Notes: a model not told the origin generated them from the letters alone. DNA of 64,000 nt from Romanomermis culicivorax (GCA_963922205.1 CAWUHX010000265.1:310001-374000); one strand, 5' to 3'; counted from the first letter of the stretch, positions 20,010-31,673 are shown. Program-made: numbers and translations.

Positions 20010-22699
20010 TCAAAATAAGTTACTGGTTGGCAAATACACATCATCTTCCATTTCAGTATCATCCAATTTCATTTCCTTTCTTGTTTTCTTTTTTCGATTA
20101 TGAGGGTCATCAGTGCGCATGTGGTTTTCTGCAACCCATGCCTTTGCATATTTTGATGCTGTGAACTGTTCCAAATCATTTGGGCCATTTATTCTTAAGT
20201 GCATCAAAGCATCCAGGCTTATTCCTTCGAGTCTTGATCACCTTGATGTGCGTATATGGTTCATTATTGAAAAGCCTCGTTCCGCATCAGCACTGCCAAT
20301 AGGCAAAATCAGGACAATATGGATCAGCTTCTTGATATTTTCTCCCCAGATAATGCCACTGTCTTTTTTTAGAAAATGCTGCCAGAAAGTAACAGCTGTA
20401 GTCTTCTGAAAGCGGCAAAAGTCACTCTGTTTGATGATTTGAAGAAGTGCCTGGGTCCACTCACTTGCTGTTGCAGCTGCATCAAGCTGAAATTTCAATG
20501 CCAAGTCATTGATTGCATCAGTGCCATATAAAAGGATTTCTGATTCTTTCTGAGGGAGCTTTTCAGGAGCCAATACATCAAAACTTTCAAAGCTTCCTGA
20601 TGGAAAATAAGAATCAATTTCATTTTTAATGCTGCTTAGAAACGTTTCACGAAAAGTGTCCAGTCTAGGAACTCGGCCCTCAGGTTCAAACTCCACTGTT
20701 TGCCATTTCACAGAGATTGATGAGTGGTAATTGGCAAGACTGAATTTTCGAGTTGTTGAATCAGAGCATGTTACAGTGTTTAAATAATAGCTGATGAAGC
20801 TTCCAGGATTAGACTTGAGTTGTTCAATGGTGCTCAGCATTTGGTCTTTGTAATTTTCAAGCCCAATGAGGAGGCCAGCTCTTTGTTGCAAGCGCTTGGA
20901 CCAGTGTGATAACATTTGTAATGTGTCACAGGTAAACTGCAGTGCCAGCAAGAAATTCTTGTTTTTCATCTTCTGTGATAGTCCTTTTGCTTGTGCACGT
21001 GTAATGTCAGAAAATGATGGATCAATGGAAATAGCATCAAAGTCAGTTACAAGCAAATACCAAGTGTCATTGATTGCTTTCAATGCATGAAACTCTGATG
21101 CAATCCATCGTGCTTCAAATACGTAGGTGACTTCGTGCATATTCATGTCCATTGCTTCAGCAAGTGCTCTGAGATGTGCCTTGCGCTTATGGCCATGTCG
21201 GTTGTAAAAATTGTGAACACTATTAATATTGTCCTCAAATTCCTTGTAATACCCAACCACATCCAATGCACTTCTAATTGCCAAGTGTAAGCGATGAGCC
21301 ATGCAGTGGATGGTGAACAAATTGGTTGTTGTCCAGTCATTCAAAAGCTTTGAGAGGCCACCTTTTCTTCCAACCATGACAGCAGCACCATCAGAGGCAT
21401 ATCCACGCAGGTTCTTTCTGATGTGTTGAATAAATGCACCGGGTTCTGCATCCCAGGCTTCCATCGATTTTTGAAACAGTCCTGAAGCTGTTTCATCTGC
21501 ACCAAGTTTGATCAATTTGTAAAAGTAAACTACTGGTGCATCATGTTCCAATGCCTGAAAATATACAATTAGATAGTGATTTTGCCCACTATCAGTGGAG
21601 CTATCAAGGATAATTGACAATGGTTCATTTTTTCCAACAAGGTGCTGGATAAGCGTTTTATGCATCTCTGAGCTAACTAAAAGTGTCATTCGTTCAGCTG
21701 ATTTTCGATCATAATGATGGTAGCCCAAGTAGATGCCATTTTGTTCCTGAAGAGTGACAATTTTTGAATGAGATAAAAATGGTAAATTCACCTTCATTTC
21801 AGCATACACTGTCCTTATCATGGGCATTGTCACAGCATAATACTTGTTGTCTTCTTGCTCATTTTGAACTTGAATTTCCTTGAATGACTCGGGTAGCACT
21901 TCAACTGCTGCTTGTTCTAATTTAGCAATAATATTCTGGTGGGGTTTAGACTGGGCATGATCTTTGATTATTTGCCAATTCCAGTGATAATCTGCACGAA
22001 GGACCCCATCAGGATTGGCCAGTAGAGGCTTGTAACGAGCATCCATCCTAAGTTTGTTGAAATATTTACTGCAAAGTCGGCATCTGTATGTTGAGGTTGT
22101 GGGATTTTCAGTGTTGGGCAAGTATTCAAACCAAACTTTATTATCAGTAATGGTTTTGATTGGCAAAAGAGACTTTTGGTGCGTTTCCATGAGCTTGATC
22201 CAATTGTTTTGAAAGAATGATTTTGTTTCCCACTCTCGCTCAACTTTTTCCTTTTTCATTGAACTGATAGCTGCATCAGCTCTCTCTAACAGTTGTGCAT
22301 TGTTTCCAGTTGAGGTCAAGTCATCACCGCCCTTGTCTGCTGTTTGGCACAAGACGTTCATTTTTGCCATGTTGATTTCAGTTTGAATTGATTGATGCAC
22401 AAGGCCACTTTGAATGCTCCAATACTCATCAGGTGGCAATCTGCTGCTGCACTGTGCTTCTTCCATTGGCTCTTCTTCTAGAGTACGATAGCGATGCGTT
22501 AACTGGTTTGTAAGTTTCACAATGTTAATTTCAATGATGAATCTTTTTCCACTGCAATCATTCTGAGCTCCAGGTGATGGTTGACCAAGCTTAAATTTTG
22601 CTGGCAACATTGGACCTGTTTCAGCAGTGCACCGATTCAATGAATAGTCTGATTTGGCGTCCTTTGGTACATCAAATTCTCTTAGTAGGTATTGTTTGC
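20010..22699 (-). pseudogene. hAT transposase, exon 2 of fusion gene (one premature stop)
   Basis: 896 codons in one frame after a TTTACAG acceptor at 22700. Order of features: a TTF/C2H2-type finger (YRCRLCSKYF then H and H), first catalytic Asp in IILDSSTDSGQ, second Asp in GYASDGAAVMVG, CxxH in IHCMAHRLHL, catalytic Glu in SADAERGFSIMN, then the hAT dimerisation tail (LDALMHLRINGP). A TGA at 20240-20238, just after RTSR, interrupts the tail; a CGA-to-TGA change is the simplest cause. All catalytic residues lie before this stop. The protein would cut and join the element ends in the nucleus. The tail ends in a basic stretch (NRKKKTRKE). Confidence 0.9.
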
Positions 22700-22795
22700 C
22701 TGTAAATAAATTATACCAAATAAGTTCTTATAAAAGTAAATAAAAAAGAATAATAAATCAAAAAAAGAAAGAATGATAAATAATAAATCCTGTAC
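22700..22795 (-). other. Intron of the hAT fusion gene
   Basis: 96 bp, starting GTACAGG after ACAG and ending TTTATTTACAG on the minus strand. Splicing joins exon 1 (ending in phase 1) to exon 2 with the frame kept, giving Gly at the junction (VPDFTG KQYLLREF). Confidence 0.8.
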
Positions 22796-23432
22796 CTGTG
22801 AAATCTGGAACTAATTCTTCAAAGATATCACATTGTTCAGATGACGCCCTTCGCCCATAAATGACAATGTCTATTAGTGAATCTTTAATTAGCTGTTTCA
22901 GTTCAGGTGTCAACTTCAGGTAAGGCGTTTCCTGTGATAGCTTGATTGACGGTAATCCATCAGCTTGATAAACAAGAGCAACAGCATGTGGATAAACGTT
23001 GGCGTTTGCAAAAAAACCAAATAATGTTGGGGTTGAGTGTGTAAATTTCTGTCGGTATGTAACTAGCGGATTGTCAACCTTTAGGTCTGCATTGGCAATG
23101 CCAAGTCCACCAAACACAAAGTATGAATTTTTAATTCGTGAATTCCACAAATTTGCAATAAGTTCGATTGTGGGTCCCTTGGCACCTCTTTGAAATGCTG
23201 AAATAACAATTATTTTGTGCCCACGTAAGCTAAGATCCTCTAGTTGTACTGTATCTTGATCATGGGGTCGCTTTTTTCCATAAGCAATAAGTTCAACAAA
23301 TTCATTTTTCTCTGGTTTAGCAGGGTCATTTGAATTGATTTCATTAATCACAACTCCAGCATTTGAGAAGTGAGTACAAATAATTGTCAAAAGTGCATAA
23401 GCTATCAAAATCATCATATTGTAAACTGTCAA
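22796..23432 (-). CDS. Signal peptide plus lamin-tail-like domain, exon 1 of the hAT gene
   Basis: 212 codons plus one base. Residues 1-26 are hydrophobic and end like a signal peptide (FSNAG). The next 100 or so residues resemble the lamin-tail domain fold as found in extracellular proteins: VVINEINSNDP, FVELIA, later YFVFGG, PHAVALVYQ and DIVIYGRR. Without splicing the frame runs on into the intron and stops at 22758. Both TIRs lie outside this exon, so it is part of the mobile unit. A secretory leader before a nuclear transposase is odd; alternative start at a downstream Met or alternative splicing could separate the two products. The domain call is from motif memory. Confidence 0.7.
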
Positions 23433-23565
23433 TCAGAACTGTTTTAAAAAATCATTAGAATATTTTCAATGCTGAACACAATTTAATATTAACAATCTTT
23501 GAAATAAATAACAAACTGGAGCAAAAGAAACTGAGCCAAAATAATATCACAAAGTAAAAACAGCT

Positions 23566-23935
23566 GCCTTTATACATTGGACCAAAAACATTGTAATGAT
23601 AGAAATAAGTAATTCAGTTTATTGACTAACTGGCTTCCAATAAACTTGTCAGAAAAACTAACCCAGTTTGTTTATTGCCAATAAACATACATTGGACCAA
23701 AAATATAATAAGGATAGAAATAAATAATTCAGTTTAATGACTGATTGGTTTCTAATAAACATGTCAGAAAAACTTACCCAGCATGTTTACTGCCAATAAA
23801 CATACATCGGACCAAAAACGTAATAATGATGAAATGAATAATTCAGTTTACTGGCTGATTGGTTTCCAGTAAAACATGTCAGAAAAACTTACTCAGCATG
23901 TTTACTGCTAATAAACATGTCAGAAAAACTAACCT
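23566..23935. repeat. Three 115-bp subterminal tandem repeats in the hAT element
   Basis: The block CATACATTGGACCAAAAA recurs with a spacing of 115 bp (ATTGG/ATCGG at 23576, 23691, 23806), each time followed by AATTCAGTTTA and ATGTCAGAAAAACT segments. It sits between the 5' end of the gene and the right TIR, a usual place for transposase-binding repeats or the promoter. Confidence 0.8.
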
Positions 23936-24168
23936 GGCATTTACTGAGTTTGAGTTTGGTTTTATCATCAATCAACATGCTCATTTATTTATTTCAGAAA
24001 AACAATGCTTCCAGTTTTTATCACCAACATAATCCAAAAAATACGAAAAGCAAAGCAAACACATCTAAAATTGACTTTTATCATTGTCACAAAAATGATT
24101 TGCTATATGTCAATTTTAGGATTTTTCCCTACCCTAAAATTTTGACCGTGGCCATGTATGCTACAGGT

Positions 24169-24354
24169 AGCTCATCCAGAAGAAATCCCAATTTCCGCCA
24201 TTTGTCCAAGTCTTTGACCTGGCACAACCTGATCAACTGGTGGCTGCAAGTTCAAGTAAGACTAATCCTCTCTACCACCACACAACTTCGGACCCTACAA
24301 CCCTCCCTTCATTGAAACCCCCGTTGAATGAGGACATTCAATTTTGGGAGGAGA
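24169..24354 (+). pseudogene. pol: 3' end of element B coding region and purine tract
   Basis: Translates to an end alignable with the last residues of element A pol (PLNEDIQFWEE compared with ALNQDVQLRKEG) and finishes in a purine tract TTTTGGGAGGAGAGG before the 3' LTR. Confidence 0.6.
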
Positions 24355-25170
24355 GGTAAGATAACACACTAGAGTAAAACTCATAGTGTACAACATGTAT
24401 ATCAGATTACTGTATATAATTTTATTCGTGAAGTATTTCCTCGAGTATGTCTGGTTTTTCATCCTGTTGTCGGCCTGTACATTTTCCCCAAGTATCGTAT
24501 AAGTACTCTGTTTTTGAGCATTCCCACACCGAAATCCACTAGTAACCCCAATTAGGAATTGATACATAATAAGTTCACACATCGGCACCTGGTTTTATAA
24601 TCCACTCGAGTCACATGAAGATGCACATTCCCAAGAAAAACAGTATCCCTCCCAAAGTTGTAAAAACACCTGCCGTGTAAGAAAATGCAAAAACCCCGAC
24701 CCACATGCAAGACTCAAGTGGAACACATGGAAAACAGTAAAGCACAGGAAAAACTAAAAGCATGTAGGCGTGGCTAGGCATAAACAAAACCATGTAGGCG
24801 TGGTTAAGCTAAGCATAAATTAAAGCATGAAGGTGTGGTAATAAAAGCAAACAGTAAATGGAAGTATGTAAAGTGAAGCAACAATTGGTTAGAAAAGCAA
24901 AATGGAAGTGGACCTCCCGTGGCATAAGGGCGTGGTCAAAAAAGCCAGTATAAAAGAAGAAAAGCATAGTGAAATTGGTCAGTTTGTATTTTATTTGTGA
25001 TTTTGTGTGTAGAAGCTTGACTCGTGTAATTGGGTGAAACCAGAACATTGGTTATCATCGGTGCTAAGCATAAAGCTGTCAGGTCGTTTATTGTCCTGTT
25101 ATCGCCCCAGGGGCCTTGTGGACTGATTAGTTTTGGACAAGTAAAAGTATCGTAGAAATTGGGCGTTACA
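24355..25170 (+). repeat. 3' LTR of element B
   Basis: 816 bp related throughout to 15096-15896, ending GGGCGTTACA; the first T of the usual TG is changed. It retains the promoter stretch lost from the 5' LTR. Confidence 0.9.
24949..24956 (+). promoter_or_regulatory. TATA box in 3' LTR of element B
   Basis: TATAAAAG, in the segment missing from the 5' LTR of the same element, and aligned with TATTTAAAG in element A. Confidence 0.55.
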
Positions 25171-25198
25171 GTGGTAAGGCAAAACTAAGTCTGATAGT

Positions 25199-25374
25199 CA
25201 GAGGTCCCCAAGGTCAGATTTTTTAGGTAGGGGTAAGATTGAAAATTCGCAAGGGTAGATGTCCACTAAACACGTCATTTTGTCTCGAGATTAGGCAACC
25301 AACCAGTGATCAATTTTAGGGACTTGAGGTAGGGGTAATAGCCCCCTCCATACCCCTCCCCATAGGACAGTCTG
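25199..25374. mobile_element. hAT-type MITE (176 bp)
   Basis: Begins CAGAGGTCCCCAAGGTC and ends GGACAGTCTG; both termini read CAGA inwards. Flanking 8-mers are CTGATAGT and CTGATACT (one mismatch). The left end is shared, in inverse, with the right end of the element at 29644-30495. Confidence 0.75.
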
Positions 25375-25785
25375 CTGATACTCATTTTTCCATATTTATA
25401 AAAACAAAATTATGCGGCATTATGCTTGGGACTGCACATAAACAATTTTGTTGCAATTTATATACCCTTCATATTACATCAACAGATAGCTTATGGTCTC
25501 CTTTGTAAAATGAATATCTATTCATCGACTAAGGCCATTTTGATCCTGGAATATCGCTTGGCTAGCAAGAGCACAGAAAAACGTCAAAAGTAATCAATTT
25601 TCAAACTTTGGCATACTGTAGTCGTTCGAACTTGCATTTTTAAACAAAACCAATGATACCAGGGAATTCAGCATACAAAACTATCCAACGATCAGCTTAT
25701 CATAGAGAAGGTAGAACCTCTCAGAAATCTTGTATTAAAATAGGTGGACTCACATTTTCAGAACAGAAACAACATGATATCACCA

Positions 25786-26094
25786 CTATAGATCGTAATA
25801 TTCTCTTCGATTATTCAAACAGTTGAGTATTTTGTTCAACTCTTCATTAGTAAAGAACGGACTTTCAGAGGCTTCTAAACAGTCCATGACGAGTCTCTTC
25901 AAAATTTCCGACTCACTCCACGTTACAAATCGTAAGCCATTCGCCCGAAAATGTTCAATGAACAGGGGCTTTATTTTTTCAGCTAAACATTTGGCGAAAT
26001 TGGCGTCATTACGTAAGAAATTGGGATCAACGTTCGATTTTAATAATACGATTAACACTGACTGTAGCTGTTTGAATACCAACACGGGATCTTC
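25786..26094 (-). CDS. Gene X, exon 3 (C-terminal)
   Basis: Acceptor TTTCAG at 26100-26095 followed by EDPVLVFKQLQ; 102 codons and TAG-type end at 25786. The peptide is helical in character (LLKSNVDPNF, CLAEKIKPLFIEHFRANG). The exon begins in phase 0, matching the phase 0 end of exon 2. I do not recognise the family. Total protein from three exons is 436 aa. Confidence 0.65.
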   Translation of the reverse strand, partial: EDPVLVFKQLQSVLIVLLKSNVDPNFLRNDANFAKCLAEKIKPLFIEHFRANGLRFVTWSESEILKRLVMDCLEASESPFFTNEELNKILNCLNNRREYYDL

Positions 26095-26236
26095 CTGAAA
26101 TTTGAACGTATGTAAAGTCAGAACTCAATGTGCAGTGAAGAAACAATATTAATCATTCTGACATATAGGAAAGAAGAAAAAAATCTTTGATGTTTCGACC
26201 TAAGAGGCTGAAGTGGCCAAATTAGTAATCATCATC

Positions 26237-27926
26237 TAAAGGCCGATGTATAGTAATCTTTAATCCTGATCCTTAATCCTTAGTCCCTGACCTGATAAGG
26301 ATTAGGAAAGGATAGGATCAGGTAAAGTCGTCCTTAACATCCCTAAATTTAAGGATTGGGATGACTACATCACAAATATTTTACAGTAAGATTAGATATT
26401 GAGATGCGTAAGTTGTATAAATAAATACGACCAAACAGTAGACTTTATACATTTTATTGATCTTGTACATTAATCTGATTATTTTTTTGTTTTCGTTCAC
26501 GTTGCACATGTTTACATACATGCATTTACATTATTTTGTTTACAGTGTTTTTTGTTTATTTGTCATATTTTAATTCCCCCTTAAATAATTTTTTTTAAAT
26601 TTTAAATTTAGTTTTAAATTTTATATTTTTTTAAATTTGTTCATTTGAGATTCTAAAATTTTTTAATTTTTAAATTTTTTAATTTTTCAATTTTAAAATT
26701 CTTGAATTTTTCAATTTTAAATTTTTAAATTATAAATTTTTTAATTATAAATTTTTTAATTTTAAATTTTTCAATTTCAAATTTTAAATTTTTTAATTTT
26801 AAATTTCAAAATTTTTTAGCTTTAAGCATTATATTTTTTAAAATTTGTTTATTTGAAATTTTAAAATTTTCTAATTATAAATTTTTGAATTTTAAATTTT
26901 TTGATTATAAATTTTTGAATTTTAAATTTTTTAATTCAAATTTTTTAATTTTAAATTTTTTACTTTTGAATTTTTGAATTTTCAATTTTTTAATTTTAAA
27001 TTTTTTAATTTTAAATTTTTTAATTTTAAATTTTGAATTTTAAATTTTTTCATTTTAAATTTTTTAATTTTAAATTTTTTAATTTGAAATTTTTTAATTT
27101 GAAATTTTCCAATTTGAAACGTTTTCAATTTAAAATGTTGAAATTTTCTATCTTTAAGCTTTAATTTTTTATAATATCAAATTTTAAATTTCTTAATTTT
27201 AAATTTTATAATTTTAAATTTTAAAATTTTAAATTTTCTAATTTAAAATGTTAAAATTTTATAATTTTAAACTTTTAATTTTTTTTAATTTTAAATTTTT
27301 AATATTTTAATTATTTTAAATATTTTAATTTTAAATTTTTTTAAATTAATAAGGTTTGACATTAAAATTAATTAATTTTTTAGAAATTTAATTTTTTAAT
27401 AAATAAAAACGCTGGAATCCATCAACAAAAGCCCCAAATCTGCCGTTTTGTTTTAAACAGACATGGCTACAATACTACAACGCACTGTAGTTGCAAAGTA
27501 TTGCACTTGCGTAAAGTGCGCATATTTCAACGAAAAACATAAAAAATCTATTTCTTAGCTGACTACTCTATCTTATCTGGTAGCAAAGTCTTAGTTTTTG
27601 CTTATTTCATTTCATTTTATATTCCAATTACCGGAAAATGTAACTAGGATTATGCGCACGTTTGATGAGTATTTACTGTAGCATCTAGCTTTCCGGATCC
27701 CTGAAAAGTACGGAAGGCTTGTACTTTGTTCCCGACGTCAGGAAAGCCATCCTTTCCCGATCAGAAAAACATCGGGAACACCTTTCCTTATCAGGTCGGG
27801 AACCCTGTCCCAATCCTGATTTCAGGATTACGGATTGCATCAGGATCGAAAATTTAAGGAACGAGCTTTCCTGACTCAGAAAAATCCATTTTTTTAAGGA
27901 TCGGGACGACTATACATCGGACTTAA
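26237..27926. mobile_element. DNA transposon with TAA target duplication, non-autonomous
   Basis: 26240-27923 is flanked by TAA on both sides, and its ends read AG(G/T)CCGATGTATAG inwards. Subterminal parts at both ends are built from repeats of AATCCTGATCC / TTAAGGATCGGGA type. A 3-bp TWA duplication suggests a PIF/Harbinger-like element. It contains no coding sequence but a long A/T tract. It lies in intron 2 of gene X. Confidence 0.7.
26576..27355. repeat. A/T-only tract built on a 15-16 bp unit
   Basis: About 780 bp almost without G or C, made of variants of TTTTTTAATTTTAAA. Between 26990 and 27080 the unit recurs nearly perfectly. A minisatellite inside the TAA-flanked transposon. Confidence 0.8.
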
Positions 27927-27942
27927 GAGCCTCTAAGAACAT

Positions 27943-29029
27943 GCATTTATTGGGGGATGGGCCGGGTATCATGATCCGAATCAGCGAATATCAGCCTGAA
28001 TTTTTTGATCTAGATCTGATCTGAATCTGCTGGACTAAATTTTTTAATATTTGGATCCACTAATGTCAATGATTAAGATCTGGTCATAATCGGATCTTTA
28101 TTCATTTTAATCTACATAAAATTTTGCAAAAATTTCCAGCCAATGGTAGCTGAATTATACTTGACAAACTGTAATTTGTGGAATTTTCCAAGAGAATCGC
28201 TTTTCTAACAATTCTTCCTAAGATTGTAAATTTGACCAGTACCACTGAATAACTTTTCAGAGGGGACACTTGTTGCTGGTGCTAATTTAAATTTCCGTCC
28301 TGCATGAATCAATTGTCCAAAGATGTTGGAGATTAAAGTTCATGATTTAATTTGGTTTTTGAATCGCTAGGATCACATTTTGGGCTATCTTTAAAGAAAA
28401 ACTTAAAAATTAATTCTTTAAAATAGCTAACCAGTGGCAATTTGTTCTACAGTTACTTCTATTTTCACTATCTTTTTTTCTTTAGCCACAAACAGCTTAT
28501 ATATTGCTAGATGTTTCCTCTCCAAATGTTTTCTCTGACATCCAGTACCACAACCTTTTCTGGATAACTGGATTCTGCATTTATTGCACTTTGAATTTTC
28601 TTCATCATCTGGCGACACTGTGAAGTAGTCCCACACTCTGCTAGTGAAAGAAAAACTTGAATCCATAATTTCTGAAAAAAATTTTCATTTCTTCATTTCT
28701 TTTCTGATGAAATCAATATTAATCTAAACATGAATACAATTTAATGCACATTGTGAGCAATTTCAATAAACAAACACCTCGATCATCAATAATCTATTGA
28801 CAACAATGAATATAAATTCATACAGCTCAATTTTAGACAAATTAGACATAATAATACCTATACTTATTGAAAGATCAGGATCTATTATCTAGTTGGATCT
28901 GTCGCTCAAGATCCAGATCTGATGAACCAAATTTTTTGGATCTAGATCCACTGAACCACATTTTTTAAGATACCGATCTGGATCTGCTATCGTCAAAAAA
29001 GTCGATCCGGCCTATACCTAGCATTTATT
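27943..29029 (-). mobile_element. hAT transposon remnant with BED zinc finger
   Basis: 27952-29020 lies between copies of GCATTTATT. Ends read GGGGGATGGGCCGG and, inverted, TAGGTATAGGCCGG. Both flanks are full of GATCTGGATC-type subterminal motifs. The only coding part is the BED finger ORF; the catalytic domain is missing, so it is an internally deleted hAT. Confidence 0.7.
28427..28666 (-). CDS. BED-type zinc finger fragment of hAT transposase
   Basis: 79 aa. SRVWDYFTV is the aromatic start of BED fingers, followed by CNKC, then a His pair in HLERKHL: C-X2-C...H-X4-H. BED fingers are the N-terminal DNA-binding module of many hAT transposases. No catalytic domain follows. Confidence 0.7.
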   Translation of the reverse strand: MDSSFSFTSRVWDYFTVSPDDEENSKCNKCRIQLSRKGCGTGCQRKHLERKHLAIYKLFVAKEKKIVKIEVTVEQIATG

Positions 29030-29542
29030 ATAGGAAGCACTGAAGAAAAATGACAAATTTTCATCAGGCAATTGTCATTTATTTTCCTGGCCAGCAGACC
29101 CACTCTCTAATTAGATGCATGTTTCTAGTTTTCCTCTGCTTGAACTTTATACATTAAGTGTAAATGTTCCAAATTCCTGAGACGGCAATATCAAACTAAC
29201 CACAAAGATCACTATCACAAACAGGCATCAAAAAGCGTTTAGCAATGGGCCATCGCCTGGATGCATTTAAAATTTGTTCCCAATTTGGATGTTAAACAAA
29301 ATAAATGGTTGAAATTTCGACTTCAGACTTGTAATTTAAGGCAAAAGTAAAATCAAAGAAAATGAGGAAGAAGTTAAGAACGGAAAACAAATTGCTCACA
29401 TCAATTTCAAGCCCTCGATTCAACGTAAATTCGAACCAATCATGCCAAAAAGGCAAATTGTTGACGTGCCACCGACAAAATAGTAGCACGATATAGTCAA
29501 TGTACATTAGAATTAATCGTCTATCTCGAATCTGAATTGTTG

Positions 29543-31176
29543 TACAGGGTAAACCAAAAATAGGCGACTGGTGCTGACTTTCATAACTTTCCAATGGATG
29601 AAGCTTTTTTGATGTGGATTGCTACATCAGTGTGCCCTGTTTGCAGAGCACCCCATGGGGGGTATGGGGGGGTATTACCCCCGTCTTAGATTTGGAAATT
29701 CATTCACTACCCCCATAAAAACAGCTCACTATAGCAAAAAATTTTGGTAGACCTCATCCTCTCCCCAGTAGGTTATAGTAATTCGAGAAAAATTGCACGA
29801 TGTGTGATTGTGAGGAATTACTCACTGCTCTTTTTGACACATTTACTGAGCAAATGATAATGGGAAAGTATGCAACTTCTGTGCCATATAGCAATTTTTA
29901 GGAAAGGATATCAGCACATAAATATATACTACTTGTAGGAAATCATTATATATATAATTGGGAGATGAAATAATGGCTTATGTATATGTGATTAATCAAA
30001 AAATTGCCCCTTGGGAAGAAAAACATTATGTTCTTAAAATTCTGCCTCTTCATGCTCTCCTTTTCTTTTCCCTGCTTCTGGGTTGGGTCTTCTGTGCGCA
30101 TATGGTTACCCAAGCTGTGGCATACTTTCCTGCTATGAGTTGAGACATGTGAGGTCTGTTGACATGGATCAGGAGTGGTACTTGGTTTCAAACTCGTGGT
30201 TCATAATCTAATGGGATTAATAATACTAAAGAGACATTCAGCATCAGGACTTTCAATTGGAAGTACTGTTCCAAGTCTTAGCAGGGATGGAATAAGCCCA
30301 TACTGCTACAGATGCTGGTTTAAATAATGTTTCCAAAAGTATGTTGTGTCCGATATTTGAAATGTGCAGGAATGAGTTGGCTTGACCCTCTGCAGAAAAG
30401 CTGGGAGCAAAAAAAAGGTCACGGCATATTTCAAGTACTACCCTTAAAATTTACGATTTTACCCCTACCTAAATTATCGACCTTGGGGACCTCTGCCTGT
30501 TTGTCTTTGTTACAAATACCAAGTGTTATGCTCCTAGCATTTATGGTTACTGTAAAAACAAAAATTTAGTAGAAGTAGTCATTTTTCAAAAAGTAAAAGT
30601 CATGAAAATCAAGTAAAAGTTCTCCTATTGTGAAAAAAGTTTTGTCAAGTTGCTTACACACAATAATACATCAAGTGTCATCCAGATATGTAAGTTACAT
30701 GAAATTTAAAGTTATCAATGTCTTGTTTCATTATAGACAAAATTTCGCCGAAATCAAGAAATTTTATTTTGAAATTGGGAAAAAGTAAAATCAAGGAAAA
30801 ATCAATTTCGTCATTGGCCAGATCGATGAAAAAGATTAAAATTATTGGCGAAACATCAAGTAAGACACACTAAAATGGCTCTATTGTAGTTTTCAGATTT
30901 TATATGGTTCTTATGATTAGAACTATTGCACTTTTCTACTGTAAAACATTTTGATTTTGTCTATTTTTGTCAACTTTTCAAAATTTATCTGCAAAAAAAC
31001 TGAAGCTTAGTATTTTTCATTCCAGTCAGTTAATATTCAAGAAATCTGCCTGAAACTCCTTAGTTTTCATGCCAGATGTTTTACCTATCAATGGCAGGAA
31101 ACCACATTGAGGAAGCTTCACCCATTTGAAAGATATGAAAGTAAGTACCACTCGCCTTTTTTTGGGTCACCTTGTA
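29543..31176. mobile_element. Mariner-like element with TA duplication
   Basis: 29545-31174 is flanked by TA. Left end CAGGGTAAACCAAAAATAGG and the inverted right end CAAGGTGACCCAAAAAAAGG agree over more than 40 bases inwards, including a TTTCAT block. No transposase frame is left. A hAT element (29644-30495) is nested in it. It sits in intron 2 of gene X. Confidence 0.75.
29636..30503 (-). mobile_element. Non-autonomous hAT with transposase tail remnant
   Basis: 29644-30495 (852 bp) between exact 8-bp duplications CCTGTTTG. Ends read CAGAGCACCCC and, inverted, CAGAGGTCCCC. On the minus strand 30191-29946 encodes GNHMRTEDP, matching ENHMRTDDP of the complete hAT at 20.1 kb, and nearby bases (30240-30285) match its SADAERG region. 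It is an internally deleted relative keeping the extreme C-terminus. Confidence 0.8.
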
Positions 31177-31229
31177 TACTTAAGAATCCAACCATATATA
31201 AAAACAAACTTTTCAAATCTTTTCCTCAC

Positions 31230-31554
31230 CGATATCCTTTCCGATTCATCCATTAATTGGGCATAATAACGAAAACATTGAACCGCAAAATTTACAACTT
31301 TATCTTTTGTTTCCTGTTCTAATGAGCAGGGCTGATCAAGGTCCACTTCAATGCAAATAATTGGGCTTAGAATATTCCAGCTAAAGTCTCGAAGTTTCTC
31401 TTCAACCTTCAGAGCTTTCACGTATTTCAAGCGCTGCATTATATAAATCGATAGGGAATAATTCAGAAGTCCATACAAACTGTCAGGGTTCCATTTTCTG
31501 AATGCTTGCTGTTTGGCAAAAATATGAGTGGCGAGAAGGCAATTCCTAATTGAT
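31230..31554 (-). CDS. Gene X, exon 2
   Basis: 325 bp between acceptor CTTGTAG (31560-31555 region) and donor GTGAGG (from 31229). Its first base completes a Gly codon begun in exon 1, and the frame stays open for 108 codons (SIRNCLLATHIF ... MDESERIS). The sequence is Leu/Lys/Arg-rich and probably all-helical. The mariner-like element 29545-31174 begins only 55 bases past its end. Confidence 0.65.
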
Positions 31555-31673
31555 CTACAAGCATGGAAAAGGACAAAAATGAAATTAAATGCAAGCAAAC
31601 ACTAACAAAAAACCGTGATTGTTTAATGACCATAATTCAGTCAGTTTCATGTCTACATGGGACTAATTTCAAC

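Larger units (their letters stand above)
19822..24168 (-). mobile_element. hAT transposon with lamin-tail/transposase fusion gene
   Basis: The element spans 19830-24160 (4331 bp) between perfect 8-bp duplications CTACAGGT (19822-19829, 24161-24168), the hallmark of hAT. Terminal inverted repeats begin CATACATGGCCAC at both ends; just inside, CCCTACCCTAAA occurs near each end. One minus-strand gene of two exons fills it. Upstream of the gene are three 115-bp tandem subterminal repeats. It is inserted in element B. Confidence 0.95.
15096..25170 (+). mobile_element. Ty3/gypsy element B, decayed and host to nested insertions
   Basis: Two LTRs (15096-15896 and 24355-25170) bracket remains of gag and a short piece of pol related to element A, including the same post-LTR leader (ACCACTGGAACTCCCTGCC). 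Nested inside are two minus-oriented solo LTRs and a hAT transposon. Without these the internal region is only about 2.4 kb; envelope-like gene, protease and most of RT to integrase are missing. Flanking 5-mers (GGCAG, GTGGT) do not match, so either the TSD has decayed or the two LTRs come from different insertions joined by recombination. Confidence 0.85.

Noticed and set aside
29292-29594. 100-aa minus-strand frame
   Set aside because: It overlaps the end of the mariner-like element, is low in conserved motifs, and lacks splice or promoter context.
25199-30495. A single 5.3-kb hAT bounded by the matching CAGAGGTCCCC ends at 25199 and 30495
   Set aside because: Each of the two ends has its own partner terminus and its own 8-bp duplication (CTGATAGT/CTGATACT and CCTGTTTG), so they are two separate small elements.
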